Origin: Streptomyces albidochromogenes
Lineage (GTDB): Bacteria > Actinomycetota > Actinomycetes > Streptomycetales > Streptomycetaceae
Direction: 5' to 3'
Assembly (NCBI RefSeq): GCF_005981925.1
Contig: NZ_VBVX01000004.1
Coordinates: forward strand, 1-60,219
DNA length: 60,219 nucleotides
The notes under the pieces are model-generated. The model saw nothing but the letters and a program-made list of their open reading frames with translations, was not told where the DNA came from and ran no database searches. Numbering within the stretch: the first letter of the stretch is position 1; the number at the start of each line of letters is the position of its first letter. Of the stretch, positions 7,960-15,336 are shown piece by piece. The translations under genes and the position numbers were made by a program.

Positions 7960-9165
7960 TCAGCCCTGGAACCGGTACTCTTCGAGGAGTCGCCGACCGA
8001 TGATCATTTTCTGGATCTCGGCGGTACCTTCGCCGATGAGCAGCATCGGCGCCTCGCGGTAGAGGCGCTCGATCTCGTACTCCTTCGAGAACCCGTATCC
8101 GCCATGGATACGGAAGGCGTCCTCGACGACCTCCTTGCAGTATTCGGAGGCGAGGTACTTCGCCATCCCTGCCTCTAGGTCGTTTCGTTCCCCGGAGTCC
8201 TTTTTGCGTGCTGCGTTCACCATCATCGCATGCGCTGCCTCGACCTTGGTAGCCATCTCGGCCAGCTTGAACTGAATGGCCTGGTGCTGGGCGATGGGCT
8301 TTCCGAAAGTATGACGTTGCTGGGCATACGAGACACCCAGTTCGAACGCACGCTGTGCGACGCCGCAGCCACGCGCCGCCACGTTGACGCGGCCGACCTC
8401 GACGCCGTCCATCATTTGGTAAAACCCTCGGCCGGTGGTGCCGCCGAGTACACGATTGGCCGGAATGCGCAGTCCGTCCATGATGAGCTCGGTGGTGTCG
8501 ACCCCCTTGTAGCCCATCTTGTCGATCTTCCCGGGGATCGTCAGGCCGGGCCGCACCTCGCCGAAGCCCGCCTCCTTCTCCACCAGGAAGGTCGTCATCT
8601 GCTTGTGCGGGGCCGTGCCCTCGGGGAGACCCTCGTCACTGCGGCACAGGACGGCGACGAGCGTGGACGAGCCACCGTTGGTCAGCCACATCTTCTGGCC
8701 GTTCAGGACGTACTCGTCGCCGTCCTTCACGCCCTTGGACGTGATCGCCGACACGTCCGAGCCGAGCGCCGGCTCCGACATCGAGAACGCGCCCCGCACC
8801 TCGCCCAGCGCCATGCGCGGCAGGAACGTGTCCTTCTGCTCCTGCGTGCCGTGCTGCTTGAGCATGTACGCCACGATGAAGTGGGTGTTGATGATCCCGG
8901 AGACGCTCATCCAGCCGCGAGCTATCTCCTCGACGCACAGCGCGTATGTGAGAAGGGACTCACCCAGGCCGCCGTACTCCTCGGGGATCATCAGCCCGAA
9001 GAGCCCGAGCTCCTTGAGACCCTCGACGATCTCCGTCGGGTACTCGTCACGGTGCTCCAGCTCCGTGGCGACCGGAATGATCTCCTTGTCGACGAAGTTC
9101 CTGACCGTGGCCAGGATCTCCTGCTGGATGTCGGTCAGACCGGCGGTCTGGGCGAGACGGGCCAT
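7960..9165 (-). CDS. mcd: acyl-CoA dehydrogenase, probable (2S)-methylsuccinyl-CoA dehydrogenase
   Basis: An FAD-dependent acyl-CoA dehydrogenase of 401 aa with the usual three domains: N-terminal helices, the beta domain (FSMSEPALGSDVSAI near 130-145, WLTNGG near 165) and the C-terminal helices (RIHGGYGFSKEYEIERLYREA). Context at the end of the ccr-ecm-mcl-mch run predicts oxidation of methylsuccinyl-CoA to mesaconyl-CoA; motifs alone cannot fix the acyl substrate. It starts two bases after the mch stop. Part of the gene (about 8165-8480) uses A/T-ending codons, including CTA, TTT and AAA, unlike the rest, which suggests a mosaic origin. Confidence 0.88.
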   Translation of the reverse strand: MARLAQTAGLTDIQQEILATVRNFVDKEIIPVATELEHRDEYPTEIVEGLKELGLFGLMIPEEYGGLGESLLTYALCVEEIARGWMSVSGIINTHFIVAYMLKQHGTQEQKDTFLPRMALGEVRGAFSMSEPALGSDVSAITSKGVKDGDEYVLNGQKMWLTNGGSSTLVAVLCRSDEGLPEGTAPHKQMTTFLVEKEAGFGEVRPGLTIPGKIDKMGYKGVDTTELIMDGLRIPANRVLGGTTGRGFYQMMDGVEVGRVNVAARGCGVAQRAFELGVSYAQQRHTFGKPIAQHQAIQFKLAEMATKVEAAHAMMVNAARKKDSGERNDLEAGMAKYLASEYCKEVVEDAFRIHGGYGFSKEYEIERLYREAPMLLIGEGTAEIQKMIIGRRLLEEYRFQG

Positions 9166-9167
9166 GG

Positions 9168-9680
9168 CTACTTCTCCTGGGACTTCGGCTCCGGGCGGCC
9201 GGGCTGCTCGCCGCCGCGCTCCTTGATGTACGTCTCGGTCGGGACCATCACCTTGCGCCGGAACACGCAGACGACGGTGCCGTCCTGCTTGTAGCCCTTC
9301 GTCTCGACGTAGACGATGCCGCGGTCGTTCTTGGACTTCGACGGCGTCTTGTCCAGGACGGTCGTCTCGCCGTAGATCGTGTCGCCGTGGAAGGTCGGCG
9401 CGATGTGCTTGAGCGACTCGACCTCCAGGTTGGCGATCGCCTTCCCGGAGACGTCCGGCACCGACATGCCCAGCAGCAGCGAGTAGATGTAGTTGCCGAC
9501 GACGACGTTCTTGCCGAAGTCGGTCGTCTTCTCGGCGTAGTTGCTGTCCATGTGCAGCGGGTGGTGGTTCATGGTCAGCAGACAGAAGAGGTGGTCGTCG
9601 TACTCGGTGACCGTCTTCCCGGGCCAGTGCTTGTAGACCGCACCGACCTCGAACTCCTCGTACGTGCGTCCGAACTGCAT
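9168..9680 (-). CDS. mch: MaoC-like mesaconyl-CoA hydratase
   Basis: A hot-dog-fold hydratase of 170 aa. The MaoC catalytic pair should lie in the segment TMNHHPLHMDSNYA (Asp-His) near residues 36-49; the GNYIYSLLLGMSV helix follows. In the ethylmalonyl-CoA pathway this enzyme hydrates mesaconyl-C1-CoA to beta-methylmalyl-CoA, which its neighbour then cleaves; the assignment rests on context plus family. It lies two bases from each neighbouring gene, inside an uninterrupted five-gene minus-strand run. Confidence 0.88.
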   Translation of the reverse strand: MQFGRTYEEFEVGAVYKHWPGKTVTEYDDHLFCLLTMNHHPLHMDSNYAEKTTDFGKNVVVGNYIYSLLLGMSVPDVSGKAIANLEVESLKHIAPTFHGDTIYGETTVLDKTPSKSKNDRGIVYVETKGYKQDGTVVCVFRRKVMVPTETYIKERGGEQPGRPEPKSQEK

Positions 9681-9682
9681 GA

Positions 9683-10654
9683 TCAGGCCTCCGGGGCTTC
9701 GAACTTCGAGGTGCGCCGCATGCCGGCCGCGCGTCCCTTGCCGGAGATGACCAGCGCCATCTTGCGGCTCGCCTCGTCGATCATCTCGTCGCCGAGCATC
9801 GCCGAGCCCTTCTTGCCGCCCGCCTCGGAGGTGTAGTAGTCGTACGCGTCCAGGATCAGCTCCGCGTGGTCGAAGTCCTCCTGGGACGGCGAGAAGATCT
9901 CGTTCGCGGCGGCGACCTGGTCCGGGTGCAGCACCCACTTGCCGTCGAAACCGAGGGCGGCGGCGCGCTTGGCGACCGCCTTGTAGCCCTCCGGGTTGCG
10001 GATCTGGAGGTAGGGGCCGTCGATCGCCTGGAGGTTGTTGGCGCGGGCGGCCATCAGGATCCGCATCAGGATGTAGTGATAGGCGTCGGCGTCGTAGCCG
10101 GGCGGCTGCTCGCCGACGACCAGGGACTTCATGTTGATGGAGGCCATGAAGTCGGCCGGGCCGAAGATGATCGTCTCGACCCGGGGGGATGCCGTGGCGA
10201 TGGCGTTGACGTTGTTGAGGCCCTGCGCGTTCTCGATCTGCGCCTCGATGCCGATCTTGCCGACCTCGAAGCCCATCGTCTTCTCGATCTGCGTCAGCAG
10301 GAGGTCCAGCGCGACGACCTGCTGCGCGTCCTGGACCTTCGGCAGCATGATGCAGTCGAGGTTCTGGCCCGCGCCCTCCACCACCGTGACGACGTCGCGG
10401 TACGTCCACTCGGTGGTCCAGTCGTTGACGCGCACGACCCTGGTCTTGCCCGTCCAGTCACCCTCGTTGAGGAACTTCACGATGGTGTGCCGGGCCTCGG
10501 GCTTGGCGAGCGGCGCGCACGCGTCCTCCAGGTCGAGGAAGACCTGGTCGGCCGGGAGGCCCTGGGCCTTCTCCAGGAAGCGCGGGTTGGAGCCCGGCAC
10601 GGCGAGGCAGGAGCGGCGGGGGCGCAGCCGGTTCACGGGCTGGGGCGTGGTCAT
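9683..10654 (-). CDS. mcl: CitE-like beta-methylmalyl-CoA/malyl-CoA lyase
   Basis: A 323-aa member of the HpcH/HpaI-CitE aldolase family. It opens with RRSCLAVPGSNPRFLEKA; the acidic metal-binding residues fall in FLDLEDACAP and in GIEAQIENAQGL, and FGPADFMAS is conserved. In this pathway it cleaves beta-methylmalyl-CoA to glyoxylate and propionyl-CoA. The ATG at 10654 overlaps the ecm stop by four bases. Citrate lyase proper is unlikely because no CitD/CitF genes accompany it. Confidence 0.88.
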   Translation of the reverse strand: MTTPQPVNRLRPRRSCLAVPGSNPRFLEKAQGLPADQVFLDLEDACAPLAKPEARHTIVKFLNEGDWTGKTRVVRVNDWTTEWTYRDVVTVVEGAGQNLDCIMLPKVQDAQQVVALDLLLTQIEKTMGFEVGKIGIEAQIENAQGLNNVNAIATASPRVETIIFGPADFMASINMKSLVVGEQPPGYDADAYHYILMRILMAARANNLQAIDGPYLQIRNPEGYKAVAKRAAALGFDGKWVLHPDQVAAANEIFSPSQEDFDHAELILDAYDYYTSEAGGKKGSAMLGDEMIDEASRKMALVISGKGRAAGMRRTSKFEAPEA

Positions 10655-12663
10655 GCGGGGACCTCCAGAGGGTCGAGCTTGTTCGCTTTCCGGATCTCGT
10701 CGACGATACGGCCGATGATCTCCGTGATGCCGAAGTCCTTCGGGGTGAATACTGCGGCCACTCCGGCGGCCCGCAGCTCCGCGGCGTCCGCCGGCGGGAT
10801 GATCCCGCCCGCGATCACCGGAATGTCGGCGGCCCCGGCCTCCCGCAGGCGTACCAGCACGTCGGGCACCAGCTCGGCGTGCGAGCCGGACAGGATCGAC
10901 AGACCGACGCAGTGCACGTCCTCCGCGAGAGCGGCGCTCACGATCTGCTCGGGCGTCAGCCTGATGCCCTGGTAGACCACCTCGAACCCCGCGTCGCGGG
11001 CCCGTACGGCGATCTGCTCGGCGCCGTTGGAGTGCCCGTCCAGGCCGGGCTTGCCGACGAGCAGGCGCAGCCGCCCCGAGCCGAGGTCCTCGGCCGTACG
11101 GGCCACCTTGTCCCGTACGGCGGCGAGCGGCGTGCCCGCCTCGGCGGTGACGGCGACCGGTGCGCTGCTCACGCCCGTCGGCGCGCGGAACTCGCCGAAG
11201 ACGTCGCGCAGCGCCCAGGACCACTCGCCGGTGGTGACGCCCGCCCGGGCGCACTCGACGGTGGCGGCCATCAGGTTCTCGGTGCCCGCCGCGGCCTTCT
11301 TGAGGGCCGCCAGCGCCTCGGAGGCGCGGGCCTCGTCGCGGTTGTCGCGCCACTCGTGCAGCTTGGCGACGACGCGTGCCTCGTTGGCCGGGTCGACCGT
11401 CATGATCGCGCCGTCGAGGTCCGAGGTGAGCGGGCTCGGCTCGGTGGCCTCGTAACAGTTGACGCCGACGATCTTCTCGTCGCCGGACTCGATGCGCGCG
11501 CGGCGCTCGGCGTGCGAGGACACGAGCTGCGACTTGAGGTAGCCGGACTCGACGGCGGCCATCGCGCCGCCCATCTCCTCGATGCGGTCCATCTCGGCGA
11601 AGGAGTCGGCGACGAGCGCGTCCACCTTGGCCTCGATGACGTGCGACCCCGCGAAGATGTCCTCGTACTCCAGCAGGTCGCTCTCCAGGGCGAGGACCTG
11701 CTGGATGCGCAGCGACCACTGCTGGTCCCAGGGCCGGGGCAGGCCCAGCGCCTCGTTCCAGGCGGGGAGCTGCACGGCGCGGGCGCGGGCGTCCTTGGAG
11801 AGCGTGACGGCCAGCATCTCCAGGACGATGCGCTGGACGTTGTTCTCCGGCTGCGCCTCGGTGAGGCCGAGCGAGTTGACCTGCACGCCGTAGCGGAAGC
11901 GGCGCTGCTTCTCGTTCTCGATGCCGTACCGCTCGCGCGTGACCTTGTCCCAGATGCGGCCGAAGGCGCGCATCTTGCACATCTCCTCGACGAAGCGGAC
12001 GCCCGCGTTCACGAAGAAGGAGATACGGGCGACGACGTCCCCGAACTTCTCCGCCGGCACCTGACCGCTGTCCCGTACGGCGTCGAGGACGGCGATCGCC
12101 GTGCTCATGGCGTACGCGATCTCCTGGACCGGCGTGGCGCCGGCTTCCTGGAGGTGGTAGCTGCAGATGTTGATCGGGTTCCACTTGGGGATGTTGTTCA
12201 CCGTGTAGGTGATCATGTCCGTCGTCAGGCGCAGGCTGGGCACCGGCGGGAAGACATGCGTCCCGCGCGACAGGTACTCCTTCACGATGTCGTTCTGCGT
12301 CGTCCCCTGGAGCTTGGTGACGTCGGCGCCCTGCTCCTCCGCGACCACCTGGTACAGCGCCAGCAGCCACATGGCGGTGGCGTTGATGGTCATCGAGGTG
12401 TTCATCTGCTCCAGGGGGATGTCCTGGAACAGCCGCCGCATGTCACCGAGATGAGAGACCGGGACCCCGACCCGGCCGACCTCGCCGCGGGCGAGGATGT
12501 GGTCGGGGTCGTAGCCGGTCTGCGTCGGAAGGTCGAACGCCACCGACAGGCCCGTCTGGCCCTTGGCGAGGTTGTTGCGGTACAGCGCGTTGGACGCCTC
12601 GGCGGTCGAGTGGCCGGCGTACGTCCGCATGAGCCAGGGCCGGTCCTTCCGACGCTCGCTCAT
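10651..12663 (-). CDS. ecm: B12-dependent ethylmalonyl-CoA mutase (MeaA-like)
   Basis: A coenzyme-B12 mutase of 670 aa. The N-terminal TIM-barrel domain (residues about 1-500) carries the acyl-CoA mutase segments NINATAMW and FFVNAGVRFVEEMCKMRAFGRIWD. The C-terminal cobalamin domain has the base-off motif D-x-H-x2-G (GLDGHSNGAE) near residue 540 and the GGIIPP stretch. It rearranges ethylmalonyl-CoA to methylsuccinyl-CoA, directly after the Ccr reaction. The ATG shares one base with the ccr stop (TGATG). Methylmalonyl-CoA mutase is the alternative, but the ccr context argues for Ecm. Confidence 0.92.
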   Translation of the reverse strand: MSERRKDRPWLMRTYAGHSTAEASNALYRNNLAKGQTGLSVAFDLPTQTGYDPDHILARGEVGRVGVPVSHLGDMRRLFQDIPLEQMNTSMTINATAMWLLALYQVVAEEQGADVTKLQGTTQNDIVKEYLSRGTHVFPPVPSLRLTTDMITYTVNNIPKWNPINICSYHLQEAGATPVQEIAYAMSTAIAVLDAVRDSGQVPAEKFGDVVARISFFVNAGVRFVEEMCKMRAFGRIWDKVTRERYGIENEKQRRFRYGVQVNSLGLTEAQPENNVQRIVLEMLAVTLSKDARARAVQLPAWNEALGLPRPWDQQWSLRIQQVLALESDLLEYEDIFAGSHVIEAKVDALVADSFAEMDRIEEMGGAMAAVESGYLKSQLVSSHAERRARIESGDEKIVGVNCYEATEPSPLTSDLDGAIMTVDPANEARVVAKLHEWRDNRDEARASEALAALKKAAAGTENLMAATVECARAGVTTGEWSWALRDVFGEFRAPTGVSSAPVAVTAEAGTPLAAVRDKVARTAEDLGSGRLRLLVGKPGLDGHSNGAEQIAVRARDAGFEVVYQGIRLTPEQIVSAALAEDVHCVGLSILSGSHAELVPDVLVRLREAGAADIPVIAGGIIPPADAAELRAAGVAAVFTPKDFGITEIIGRIVDEIRKANKLDPLEVPA

Positions 12664-14000
12664 CAGATGTCCCGGAAGCGGTTGATGGCGTCGATGTGCT
12701 GCTCGCGGAGCTCGTGGTCGCGGACGCCGAGACCCTCCCGGGGTGCCAGCGCCAGCACGCCGACCTTGCCCTGGTGCAGGTTGCGGTGGACGTCGTACGC
12801 GGCCTGGCCGGTGTCCTCCAGCGAGTACACCTTCGACAGCGTCGGGTGGATCTTGCCCTTGGCGATGAGGCGGTTGGCCTCCCACGCCTCGCGGTAGTTC
12901 GCGAAGTGCGAGCCGATGATGCGCTTCAGCGACATCCACAGGTAGCGGTTGTCGTACTCGTGCATGTAGCCCGAGGTCGAGGCGCAGGTGGTGATCGTGC
13001 CGCCCTTGCGGGTGACGTAGACGGACGCGCCGAAGGTCTCACGGCCGGGGTGCTCGAAGACGATGTCGATGTCCTCGCCGCCGGTCAGCTCGCGGATGCG
13101 CTTGCCGAAGCGCTTCCACTCCTTGGGGTCCTGGGTGTGCTCGTCCTTCCAGAACTTGTAGCCCTCGGCGTTGCGGTCGATGATCGCCGTGGCGCCCATC
13201 GAGCGGCAGATGTCCGCCTTCTGGTCGCTGGAGACGACACAGATCGGGTTGGCGCCGCCGGCCAGCGCGAACTGGGTGGCGTAGGAGCCGAGTCCGCCGC
13301 TCGCGCCCCAGATCAGCACGTTGTCGCCCTGCTTCATGCCGGCGCCGTTGCGCGAGACGAGCTGGCGGTACGCCGTGGAGTTGACGAGGCCGGGGGCCGC
13401 CGCCTCCTCCCAGCTCAGGTGGCCGGGCTTGGGCATCAGCTGGTTGGACTTCACCAGTGCGATCTCGGCCAGCCCGCCGAAGTTGGTCTCGAAGCCCCAG
13501 ATGCGCTGCTCGGGGTCGAGCATCGTGTCGTTGTGGCCGTCGGAGGACTCCAGCTCGACGGACAGGCAGTGCGCGACGACCTCGTCCCCGGGCTTCCAGG
13601 CGTTCACGCCGGGGCCGGTGCGCAGGACGACGCCCGCGAGGTCGGAGCCGATGACGTGGTACGGGAGGTCGTGGCGCTTGCTCAGGTCGCTGAGCTTGCC
13701 GTACCGCTCCAGGAAGCCGAAGGTCGAGACCGGCTCGAAGATCGAGGTCCACACGGAGTTGTAGTTGACCGAGCTGGCCATGACCGCCACCAGGGCCTCG
13801 CCCGGGCCGAGCTCGGGCACCGGCACGTCCTCGACGTGGAGGGACTTGCGGGGGTCCTTGTCGCGGCTGGCGACGCCGGAGAACATCTCGGCCTCGTCCT
13901 TGTGCACGGTCACCGCGCGGTACGACTCGGGGATGGACAGGGCGGCGATGTCTGCCGCCGTGCTGTCCTGCGACTGGATCGCGTCCAGGATTTCCTTCAC
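12663..14000 (-). CDS. ccr: crotonyl-CoA carboxylase/reductase
   Basis: Reductively carboxylates crotonyl-CoA to ethylmalonyl-CoA with NADPH and CO2. It is a 445-aa medium-chain dehydrogenase with the GASGGLGSYA nucleotide-binding loop. The four residues reported to hold CO2 in a related enzyme (Asn81, Phe170, Glu171, His365) fall at exactly these positions here when counted from the GTG at 14000. That supports both function and start. A GGAGG ribosome binding site lies seven bases upstream. It heads the ccr-ecm-mcl-mch-dehydrogenase run and also supplies extender units to polyketide synthases. A sigma-70-like promoter 217 bp upstream gives a long leader. Confidence 0.96.
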   Translation of the reverse strand: MKEILDAIQSQDSTAADIAALSIPESYRAVTVHKDEAEMFSGVASRDKDPRKSLHVEDVPVPELGPGEALVAVMASSVNYNSVWTSIFEPVSTFGFLERYGKLSDLSKRHDLPYHVIGSDLAGVVLRTGPGVNAWKPGDEVVAHCLSVELESSDGHNDTMLDPEQRIWGFETNFGGLAEIALVKSNQLMPKPGHLSWEEAAAPGLVNSTAYRQLVSRNGAGMKQGDNVLIWGASGGLGSYATQFALAGGANPICVVSSDQKADICRSMGATAIIDRNAEGYKFWKDEHTQDPKEWKRFGKRIRELTGGEDIDIVFEHPGRETFGASVYVTRKGGTITTCASTSGYMHEYDNRYLWMSLKRIIGSHFANYREAWEANRLIAKGKIHPTLSKVYSLEDTGQAAYDVHRNLHQGKVGVLALAPREGLGVRDHELREQHIDAINRFRDI

Positions 14001-14177
14001 GGGTGCCTCCGGCGAAGCGCGTACTCGAGGGAACGCTTTGAGGGGAAACGTCGGGGTGTTGCTGTGGAGGTGTGCCGTCGGTTCGGCGGTGGTGCGGGTG
14101 TTCGGCAGCGCGGGTAGCGCGGGAGGTTGCCTGTGACGCAGGCGCCCGGGCGCGCAAACACGTGGTTTGCGGGGACA

Positions 14178-14208
14178 GCCGGCGTACGAAAGATCACTGC
14201 ACGCCGGC
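14178..14208 (-). other. hairpin near the 5' end of the ccr leader
   Basis: GCCGGCGT (14178-14185) pairs with ACGCCGGC (14201-14208) across 15 nt. It would fold near the 5' end of the predicted ccr transcript. A role in mRNA stability or control is possible but not shown. Confidence 0.35.
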
Positions 14209-14223
14209 CGCCCGGACGACATC

Positions 14224-14252
14224 AAGGTATGACACCCCGTGCCACGTGACAA
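14224..14252 (-). promoter_or_regulatory. sigma-70-like promoter of ccr
   Basis: On the minus strand TTGTCA (14252-14247) and TACCTT (14229-14224) are spaced by 17 nt. This is close to the HrdB-type consensus and among the clearest vegetative promoters in the window. It predicts a leader of about 217 nt before the ccr GTG. Confidence 0.7.
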
Positions 14253-14287
14253 GACACTGAGTGCCAACAATTTCTCTCACTTGTCAC
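14246..14287. promoter_or_regulatory. operator candidate overlapping the ccr -35 box
   Basis: GTGACAAG (14246-14253) and CTTGTCAC (14280-14287) are perfect 8-bp inverted arms 26 nt apart, with the smaller palindrome CACTGAGTG between them. The proximal arm covers the predicted -35 element. The TetR gene immediately upstream is the obvious candidate binder. Confidence 0.5.
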
Positions 14288-14342
14288 CTCGCCGTCACAC
14301 ATGAGCGATGATCGATCGATCCTCCTCATCACAGCACGCGAA

Positions 14343-14383
14343 GACGCCGCCCGCCTCCCGGGTCTCCGGGGGCGGACGGCGTC
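14343..14383 (-). terminator. terminator-like hairpin after the tetR gene
   Basis: Imperfect GC-rich stem: GACGCCG and CCGCC segments pair with CGGCG and GGCGG segments around a short loop. It lies 26 nt beyond the end of the TetR-family gene and separates it from the ccr promoter. Confidence 0.55.
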
Positions 14384-14408
14384 CGTGTGCGGGGGGAGCG
14401 AGGCCGTG

Positions 14409-15239
14409 TCAGGCCTTCTTGAGCGCCCGTTCGATCGTGCGCATGACCTCGTCAAGAGGGGCGTCCGTACGGGCCACGGTCACCAGCACGTCACCGGTCA
14501 CCGACGCCGACGCCGGGGGCTGGGCGGCGGGGGACGGCGCCGGCCTGGAGCGGCCCGCTCCGATGCCCGTGCCGAAGGTGTCGCGGACGATCGCGAACGC
14601 GTGGTCGAGCTGCGCCTCCACGTCGCCCTGGCCGCCCGCCCGCAGCCAGCGCCGCAGGACGTGGTTGTGGGCCGTCACGACGGCGGAGGCGGCCACCTCC
14701 GCCAGCAGGGGGTCGTCGTTGCCGTCGTGGTGGTCGCGCTCGTCGAAGTGGCCCAGCAGATATCGCGTGAACAGCCGCTCGTAACGGGCCACCGAGGCGA
14801 TCTCGGCCTCCCGGAGCGTCGGGACCTCGCGGGTGAGCTTGTAGCGGGCGACGGAGACCGCGGGGGATGCCGCGTACATCCGCATGACTTCCTTGATGCC
14901 CCGGCAGACCGTGTCCAGCGGGTGCTCGTGCGGGGACGCCGCGTTGAGCACCGCCTCCGCCCGCACGAGGGTGTCGTCGTGGTCCGGGAAGATCGCCTCT
15001 TCCTTGGAGCGGAAGTGCCGGAAGAAGGTCCGGCGCGCGACTCCGCCGGCGGCGGCGATCTCGTCGACGGTCGTCGCCTCGTACCCCTTCGTCGCGAACA
15101 GCTCCATCGCCGCGGCCGACAGTTCGCGGCGCATCTTGAGCCGCTGGGCGGCGGCCCGGCTGCCCGCGGCGCTCTCGGGGGCATCGGACGCGGAGCTCGT
15201 ACGGGACGGTCGTCGGGGGGAGTCAGCGGGCTGGGACAT
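14409..15239 (-). CDS. TetR-family regulator upstream of ccr
   Basis: A 276-aa TetR-family repressor candidate. After a disordered Ser/Pro/Ala N terminus of about 40 residues comes the TetR helix-turn-helix (AMELFATKGYEATTVDEIAAAGGVARRTFFRHFRSKEE in two stretches near 55-95). The C-terminal ligand domain has no recognised signature, and the final 60 residues are a Pro/Ala-rich linker plus a short helical tail. The ATG at 15239 was chosen because upstream candidates (15257, 15350) lack good ribosome binding sites. It lies directly before ccr in the same orientation, so it is the likely pathway regulator (inference). Confidence 0.88.
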   Translation of the reverse strand: MSQPADSPRRPSRTSSASDAPESAAGSRAAAQRLKMRRELSAAAMELFATKGYEATTVDEIAAAGGVARRTFFRHFRSKEEAIFPDHDDTLVRAEAVLNAASPHEHPLDTVCRGIKEVMRMYAASPAVSVARYKLTREVPTLREAEIASVARYERLFTRYLLGHFDERDHHDGNDDPLLAEVAASAVVTAHNHVLRRWLRAGGQGDVEAQLDHAFAIVRDTFGTGIGAGRSRPAPSPAAQPPASASVTGDVLVTVARTDAPLDEVMRTIERALKKA

Positions 15240-15336
15240 GCCCCGAACGTACTGCATCTGCGCAGGAGAGCGCGCCTGTGGGTGCGGGCCGCCGTCCGGC
15301 TCCAGCAGCCCGCCCCATCCGGTCACACCCTCCTGC

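Noticed and set aside
12663-14000. Reading ccr as a simple zinc alcohol dehydrogenase
   Set aside because: The CO2-pocket residues and the ethylmalonyl-CoA gene context identify Ccr.
10879-14117. Long plus-strand frames opposite ecm and ccr
   Set aside because: Shadows; the minus-strand genes have complete motifs and coupled starts.
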